This document shows, piece after piece, positions 56,902 through 64,000 of a DNA stretch of 64,000 nucleotides. Origin of the DNA: Emcibacter sp. SYSU 3D8 (GTDB lineage Bacteria; Pseudomonadota; Alphaproteobacteria; SMXS01); the NCBI RefSeq assembly GCF_039655875.1, contig NZ_JBBYXK010000001.1, positions 186,001-250,000 on the forward strand, in the 5' to 3' direction. The position numbers and the translations under genes are program-made. A model generated the notes under the pieces. That model worked only from the letters and a program-made list of their open reading frames with translations. It was not told where the DNA came from and ran no database searches. Position 1 is the first letter of the stretch; every line of letters starts with the position of its first letter.

Positions 56902-58218
56902 TTGCTCAACAGGTTCTTCCGCCTCGCCGAACACGGCACCTGCGTCCGCACCGAGGTGTTGGCCGGCCTGACCAGCTTCCTGACCATGGCCTATATTATC
57001 GTCGTCAATCCGGCGATTCTGGCCGATGCGGGTATGCCGTTTGCGGGCGCGGCCGCCGCGACCTGTCTGGGTGCGGCGATGGGATCGATTCTCATCGGCC
57101 TCGCCGCCAACACGCCTATCGCCCTGGCGCCCGGCATGGGTCTCAACGCCTATTTCACCTATACGGTGGTGAACGGCATGGGCCTGCCCTGGGAGACGGC
57201 GCTGGGATGCGTGTTCCTGTCGGGCCTTGCCATGCTGCTGATGACCATGGGGGGACTGAGACAGCTGATTATCGCCGCCATTCCCCCGTCGCTGTATGCC
57301 GCCATTGCCGCGGGCATCGGCCTGTTCATCGCCTTTATCGGCCTGCACGGTGCGGGCATCGTCGTCGCCAATCCGGCAACCACCGTGGCGCTGGGCGATC
57401 TTGCCACGCCGTCGGCGGGACTGGCCATTTTCGGCTTGGCGCTGACCGGCGCGCTGATGGTGTGGCGGGTGCGGGCGGCCATCCTGATCGGTATCCTTGC
57501 GACCACGATGCTGGCGTGGGTGCTCGGCGAAGTGGTGGTCAAGCCGGTCGAGTACAGCGTCGCCGCCCTGACCTCGACAGCTTTCCGCCTGGATATACCT
57601 GCGGCGCTGGGCCTGGGCGGGCAGGGAACCGGCTTTGCGCTCATCGAGATCATCTTCATCTTCCTGTTCGTCGACCTGTTCGACAATGTGGGCACCCTCG
57701 TCGCGGTAACCCAGCGCGCCGGGCTGATGACGCCCGAAGGCCGTATCCCGCGTCTCAAACGCATGCTGTTTGCTGATTCCGCGGCCAGCATGGCCGGGGC
57801 GGTCGCCGGCACCAGTCCAGTGGTGAACTATATCGAAAGTGCCTCGGGCGTGTCGGCGGGCGGGCGAACCGGTCTCACGGCGGTTGTGGTCGGCCTGCTG
57901 TTCCTCGTCGCGCTTTTTGCGGCGCCCTACGCCCAGGCGATTCCAGCCGCGGCGACCGCGCCGGCCCTGATCCTGGTCGGCGCCATGATGATGGCGCCAC
58001 TGGCGAAAGTGGACTGGCACGATCCGATGACGTCGATCCCGGCATTTCTTATTCTTGTCGGCATACCGCTCACCTTCTCGATTTCCAACGGAATCGCCTT
58101 TGGCGTCATCGCGTATGTAGCGCTGAAGCTGGCGAGGGGAAAACTGAGACGCGCCGACTGGCTCATGCTGCTGCTCGCGATCCTGTTCGCCGCTCGTTTC
58201 CTGTGGCTCGCCGAATAG
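56902..58218 (+). CDS. NCS2/AzgA-type purine permease
   Basis: A 438-residue transporter with about 12-14 helices. TTG 56902 gives LLNRFFRLAEHGTCVRTEVL, the normal family N-terminus, 11 bases after the preceding stop; the longer frame lies over the upstream gene. Family motifs are GLTSFLTMAYIIVVNPAILA, ALAPGMGLNAYFTY, LFVDLFDNVGTLVAVTQRAG, then ADSAASMAGAVAGTSPVVNY and IESASGVSAGGRTGL. AzgA members import adenine, guanine or hypoxanthine with H+. Purine specificity is inferred from the family. Confidence 0.9.
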   Translation: MLNRFFRLAEHGTCVRTEVLAGLTSFLTMAYIIVVNPAILADAGMPFAGAAAATCLGAAMGSILIGLAANTPIALAPGMGLNAYFTYTVVNGMGLPWETALGCVFLSGLAMLLMTMGGLRQLIIAAIPPSLYAAIAAGIGLFIAFIGLHGAGIVVANPATTVALGDLATPSAGLAIFGLALTGALMVWRVRAAILIGILATTMLAWVLGEVVVKPVEYSVAALTSTAFRLDIPAALGLGGQGTGFALIEIIFIFLFVDLFDNVGTLVAVTQRAGLMTPEGRIPRLKRMLFADSAASMAGAVAGTSPVVNYIESASGVSAGGRTGLTAVVVGLLFLVALFAAPYAQAIPAAATAPALILVGAMMMAPLAKVDWHDPMTSIPAFLILVGIPLTFSISNGIAFGVIAYVALKLARGKLRRADWLMLLLAILFAARFLWLAE

Positions 58219-58281
58219 CCGATCTTTTCCGATCGTTCGTGGCCAGGTATGCTTTGGGATATATTCAGTCGGCGGCAGCGC

Positions 58282-58749
58282 ATGCGGCAGGTTTTGGCAG
58301 GTATTTTGGCACTCGGGTTGCTGCTCGATTCAGCAACCGGTGAAACCTTGGCGCCGACGGTCACGCCTGAGGATTTTCCGCCACTCGACGAGATGTATTA
58401 CGAGGAGGCGAATGCATGGAGCTGGCCGATCATCCATAGGCGATGCGCAGGGGTATATCTGCTGACCCAGTGGATGTCGGAAGATGATCCAACTGTAACC
58501 AATCGCTTTATCGACCGTGGCGAGTTCCACGTTTATGCCGCCGCCAGACACTTGAGCAGGGATGTTCAACTCGATTTCGAACGGGCCCTGGACGATACGA
58601 TGAGCAGCGCCAACCAGATGGGCATGAGATATATGGAGCTTGCAGAGCCGATAATCGAGGCGGGCGGCGACCCGCTCAGGGATTCGATGATCGCCGCCGA
58701 CCTGACGTTTTGTGATCAGATCCGCAGACCCGATACATTCGAGCAATAA
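58282..58749 (+). CDS. Hypothetical secreted protein, about 155 residues
   Basis: The frame starts at ATG 58249, but ATG 58282 gives a normal signal peptide (RQVLAGILALGLLLDSATG). The mature part is acidic, with EDFPPLDEMYYEEANAWSWP, two Cys (IHRRCAGVYLLTQW and DLTFCDQIR) that may pair, and long helices. No recognisable domain. It is after the purine permease on the same strand and convergent with the next gene. Confidence 0.6.
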   Translation: MRQVLAGILALGLLLDSATGETLAPTVTPEDFPPLDEMYYEEANAWSWPIIHRRCAGVYLLTQWMSEDDPTVTNRFIDRGEFHVYAAARHLSRDVQLDFERALDDTMSSANQMGMRYMELAEPIIEAGGDPLRDSMIAADLTFCDQIRRPDTFEQ

Positions 58750-58783
58750 TGTACCGCTCGCCCATCCGGGCCGGGTTTTGCGC

Positions 58784-60013
58784 CTAAAGCGCGCCCCGCA
58801 GCTTGTTGCGAACCATCAGCGGCAACAGGCGGGCGCTTTCTCGAAAACCAAATCGCCGTAGCGACCGCACCCCCAGCAACAGACCGTCCAGAACGGCTCC
58901 CAGAGATATGAGCGCGATGGCCGCCTGCCGGCTGACCAACGCCTCAAGCTGGAGATTCGCAGCGGTCCGCCGCAGGATCCGGCGCGCCTGCTCCCGGTTA
59001 CCCAGTTCCCTCAGGCCAAGTCCAAGCGCCAGCTGGCTGTTGGGATCGTCCACACCGTGCAGCAACGCCTGATCGAACGACAGCGCGGCCCCGGGACGAT
59101 CGCCATGCCGGAGTTGCAGGCAACCCAGATGTGTCCAGTTCGGGCCGCTGGCCGGGCTTGCAGCCAGCCGCCATTTCAGCGCGCAGAGCGCCGCGGCATC
59201 CCGGGGTGAGAGCCCGCTGACCTCGACCAGAGCCTCGTCGGGGACGACATAGCCGTTGGTCGCGCCGGTCTCGCTCAGAACGAACTCCAGCAACTCGACG
59301 TGGCTGGTGAAGAAAGGACGCTCGAAATATGGGTGCGCGACGGCGGCATGCGGCGCGGTAAAGGGCGAGTCCCGCGTCACCAATTCGTAGGGCAGGGCGA
59401 GAACCGACAGCGGCTGACCGTCGATCTCGACCCGGCAGCGCTTGCCGGTCAGACCGCCCAGGGCGACGTCCTCCCAGAACGGCTGCAAACTGTCCAGAAG
59501 CTGGTTGAAGGCGATCTGCTCTCGGGTGTGGTATTCCAGCCGCTCCTGCCAGCGTGCGAAGAAAGCCGTTGTGCCCGGCGTCGACCGCGCGAGGTAGAAG
59601 CCGGCACAAAGAACAAATCCCCATTTGGCCGCCAGATTTCGGGGAATGCCGAATTCGGTCGAACAGATGATGTCATCGTCGAAGCCTGCGAAATCCGGCA
59701 ACGGCGCACGATGCCAGAAGGCGTCGATGTCGGTGTGCAGAATGTCGTGGCCCTGCTCGAGGAAACTCCGGAAGAACGCCATATGCCGGACCAGCAACGA
59801 ATGCCGGCTGTCCCTGGAGATGTCCAATTGGGGCAGTGCAGTGGCGGTCACCCGCTCGAGGCCGGCGCATTGCGCATAGGAGTCCATGTCCATGCAGCCC
59901 ACATGCAGGTCGCCGGGCATGTGCGCCGCCGACTGCGCCAGCCACAATTTCAGCAGCCGCATGTAAGGCGCGTTCACCGAAGCGACGATCCTCGGTATTT
60001 TTGCAGATGTCAT
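58784..60013 (-). CDS. Nucleotide-diphospho-sugar transferase-like protein with TPR-like tail
   Basis: A 409-residue protein. The N-terminal 250 residues resemble the GT77-type nucleotide-sugar transferase domain: SLLVRHMAFFRSFLEQGHDI leads to HTDIDAFWHRAPLP with a DxD metal motif (95-97), then FVLCAGFYLARSTPGT and YHTREQIAFNQLLDSLQPFW. The C-terminal part (WTHLGCLQLRHGDRPGAALS, LALGLGLRELGNREQARRIL) has TPR-like helix pairs. No signal peptide. Donor and acceptor unknown; no glycan genes are nearby. It ends close to the convergent secreted-protein gene and lies 103 bases from tRNA-Gln. Confidence 0.68.
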   Translation of the reverse strand: MTSAKIPRIVASVNAPYMRLLKLWLAQSAAHMPGDLHVGCMDMDSYAQCAGLERVTATALPQLDISRDSRHSLLVRHMAFFRSFLEQGHDILHTDIDAFWHRAPLPDFAGFDDDIICSTEFGIPRNLAAKWGFVLCAGFYLARSTPGTTAFFARWQERLEYHTREQIAFNQLLDSLQPFWEDVALGGLTGKRCRVEIDGQPLSVLALPYELVTRDSPFTAPHAAVAHPYFERPFFTSHVELLEFVLSETGATNGYVVPDEALVEVSGLSPRDAAALCALKWRLAASPASGPNWTHLGCLQLRHGDRPGAALSFDQALLHGVDDPNSQLALGLGLRELGNREQARRILRRTAANLQLEALVSRQAAIALISLGAVLDGLLLGVRSLRRFGFRESARLLPLMVRNKLRGAL

Positions 60014-60116
60014 GATGAGGGAGCTGCGCTGAAGTTGTTGCCCGCGTGCAACAATCGCATAAACACCGCGCGAATTGAACCCTGCGGCACGCTATCCGGG
60101 AATTGTCAGGAGTGGT

Positions 60117-60190
60117 TGGCTGGGGGACTAGGATTCGAACCTAGACTGGCGGAGTCAGAGTCCGCTGTCCTACCGTTAGACGATCCCCCA
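60117..60190 (-). tRNA. tRNA-Gln (CUG anticodon)
   Basis: A 74-base gene with encoded CCA (60119-60117). The acceptor stem TGGGGGA pairs perfectly with TCCCCCA, the anticodon loop is CTCTGAC (anticodon CTG), and the T arm contains GGTTCGAATCC. The U1-A72 pair typical of tRNA-Gln is present. It reads CAG codons. Confidence 0.95.
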
Positions 60191-60359
60191 ACGAAGGCGG
60201 GCGGAACATAGGGAGAGCGGCGCGGCCTGTCAACGACTTGAGAGGCATTTGGGCGATGGAAAATCGTCGCCGCCGCCAGCCGCCGGAAATGGCGATTCAG
60301 GCGCGGCCTTGCGCCTTCGCCAAACCGCGTTACATTGGTGTGAAGTCTCAAGTCCTTGA

Positions 60360-61413
60360 ATGGAGCCCCAAAGCAACGTGCGTCACGCGGCCGACCATAT
60401 CGAAGCGCGGCCTGGCAACGGGCAGAGCGCCGGGCGCTGGGGACATACCTACGCCGCTGTCGACCTGGGCACCAACAATTGCCGGCTGCTGATCGCAAGG
60501 CCGACGGGCGCGGGCTTTCGCGTTATCGACTCGTTCTCGCGCATTGTCCGGCTTGGCGAGGGTGTCGCCAACAAGGGCGCGCTGTCACGCGAGGCCATGG
60601 CACGCACCATCGACGCGCTGAAAGTCTGCGCCGACAAGATCGACCGGCGCGGCGTCACCCGCCAGCGCCACGTGGCGACGGCCGCCTGCCGCGCCGCCAG
60701 CAACCATCTGGAATTCCTCGAGGAAGTGCGCGAGAAAACCGGTCTGGACCTGCACGTCATCACCCCGGAGGAAGAGGCGCGGCTTGCCGTCTCGGGCTGC
60801 ATTTCGCTGTTCGACGATGGTTCCGAATTCGCGTTCGTGTTCGATATCGGCGGCGGCAGCACCGAATTGATCTGGGTCGCGGCCACGCCGGACAAGGCCT
60901 GTGACATCCGTGCCTGGACCTCGCTGCCCTGCGGTGTGGTGACGCTGGCAGAAGCCTTCGGCGGCCGTGAGGTAACGGACGAGATGTACCGGGCCATGGT
61001 CCGCCACGTGGAGGACCTGCTGCAGCCGTTCGAGCAACAGCACCGGCTCCGCGACAGGGTCAAGACGCACCAGGTCCAGATGATCGGCACGTCGGGCACG
61101 GTCACCACCATCGCCGGCATCCATCTGGGGCTGAGGCGCTATGATCGCAGCCGGGTCGACGGCATGTGGATCGAACGCGAGCATATCCATGACATTTCCC
61201 GCCGGCTGACCGGCATGAGCTATGAAGAGCGCATGGCAGAACCCTGCGTCGGCCGCGACCGCGCCGACCTGGTGATCGCCGGCTGCGCCATCTACGAGGC
61301 GATCGCCCGTATGTGGCCCTGCGCCAAGCTGCGCGTTGCCGACCGCGGCCTGCGCGAGGGCTTGCTGCTCGACCTGATGATCGATGCCGATACCGAACAA
61401 CGCCGGAGCGGGT

Positions 61414-61433
<20 letters not shown>
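60360..61433 (+). CDS. Ppx/GppA-family exopolyphosphatase
   Basis: A 357-residue actin-fold phosphatase that removes phosphate from polyphosphate or from pppGpp. Motifs are [15 protein letters not shown] (phosphate 1), [29 protein letters not shown] (phosphate 2) and [20 protein letters not shown]. The shorter alphaproteobacterial form lacks the C-terminal HD-like domain of E. coli Ppx. The first 30 residues are basic and poorly conserved, so the start could lie further in. It overlaps rlmE by 20 bases. Confidence 0.9.
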
Positions 61434-63671
<2,238 letters not shown>

Positions 63672-63677
63672 GCCGCC

Positions 63678-64000
63678 ATGAGGGAAGGCGCCCGCATCCA
63701 GGCCGCGATCGACCTGGTTGCGGCGGTCGACAACTCCACCCGTGAGGGCGGCGCGGCCGCCGATTCCATCCTGCGCGACTATTTCCGCCAGCGCCGCTAT
63801 GCCGGCTCCAAGGACCGCCGCGCGGTCGGCGACCTGCTCTATGCCGTGCTGCGCCGGCGCGGCGAACTGAACTGGCGGCTGCCCGGAGAAGCCACCCCGG
63901 CCCGCATGGCCGTCCTGCTGCAGGTCATTCTGGATGGCGCGGACCTGGACGGACTCAATGCCCGCTTCGAGGGCGACAGTCACGCGCCAGCGCCTATCAC
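63678..64000 (+). CDS. RsmB/NOP-family rRNA cytosine methyltransferase, N-terminal part
   Basis: The frame from ATG 63678, six bases after the guaB stop, stays open to the window end (107 codons). It begins REGARIQAAIDLVAAVDNST and includes ADSILRDYFRQRRYAGSKDR with RAVGDLLYAVLRRRGELNWR. This NusB-like N-terminal helical domain precedes the methyltransferase domain in alphaproteobacterial RsmB-type proteins, which often follow guaB. The catalytic part lies outside the window, so the assignment rests on the N-terminus and context. Confidence 0.75.
   Translation, partial: MREGARIQAAIDLVAAVDNSTREGGAAADSILRDYFRQRRYAGSKDRRAVGDLLYAVLRRRGELNWRLPGEATPARMAVLLQVILDGADLDGLNARFEGDSHAPAPI

Noticed and set aside
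60117-60190. tRNA-Gln as an integration site for a mobile element carrying the upstream accessory genes
   Set aside because: No integrase, no second copy of the tRNA 3' end and no composition break were seen nearby.

Overview
The window is GC-rich DNA packed with genes on both strands. Its backbone is typical of an alphaproteobacterium. One block runs scpB-tatABC-serS-surE-pcm-nlpD, then a DUF815 ATPase, yajC, a Mth938-domain gene, a squalene/phytoene-synthase-like gene and trmFO. A second runs uvrA/ssb-gyrA-coaD-ppi-ppi-queA-tgt, and a third rlmE-guaB-rsmB. Both conserved blocks are broken by lineage-specific insertions, so I would place the organism in a Rhodospirillales-like or other deep alphaproteobacterial lineage. 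The sequence alone does not fix the genus. I saw no prophage, insertion sequence, integrase, CRISPR array or rRNA.

Region 1 (1-16.1 kb) is housekeeping: chromosome segregation (ScpB), Tat export, seryl-tRNA synthetase, survival and repair proteins (SurE, Pcm), the cell-division lipoprotein NlpD, YajC, tRNA modification (TrmFO) and excision repair (UvrA). Inserted here are a PQQ glucose dehydrogenase split into a 4-TM anchor and a separately exported beta-propeller, and a PuuD-type membrane protein. Two genes are homologues of mitochondrial complex I assembly factors (NDUFAF3-like and NDUFAF6-like). secD and secF are absent from their usual place after yajC.

Region 2 (16.3-27.8 kb) is the ssb-gyrA-coaD-ppi-ppi-queA-tgt block. 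Insertions are a secreted DUF4139 protein, a DUF2239 protein under a striking CCGGGT-repeat promoter, and an LLM oxidoreductase/SDR pair that separates queA from tgt. A candidate SOS box lies between uvrA and ssb.

Region 3 (28-45.2 kb) is accessory. It holds an adenylate-forming enzyme/SDR/di-iron MBL operon, an M23-like protein with BTRD1-type repeats, an EAL-CBS-GGDEF signalling protein, and a possible small biosynthetic locus (LLM monooxygenase, ATP-grasp ligase and glutamine amidotransferase, divergent from an ABC exporter). It also has a hemerythrin, an HSL-type esterase, a cytochrome c-PQQ propeller fusion, two small orphan genes around an AT-rich gap, and tRNA-Lys(UUU).

Region 4 (45.4-60.2 kb) is also accessory: two SDRs, a secreted Hcp-like protein, a MAPEG protein, a phytochelatin-synthase-like protein, release factor 3, a TAXI-TRAP uptake system with a Tat-type signal on its binding protein, a fatty-acid desaturase with a long C-terminal extension, a small ATPase, a purine permease, a nucleotide-sugar-transferase-like protein and tRNA-Gln(CUG). 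Region 5 (60.3-64 kb) returns to housekeeping: Ppx/GppA, RlmE, GuaB and the start of an RsmB-family methyltransferase.

The best candidates for undescribed biology are the LLM/ATP-grasp/amidotransferase/ABC locus, the split glucose dehydrogenase, the degenerate M23-BTRD1 protein and the DUF2239 promoter architecture.
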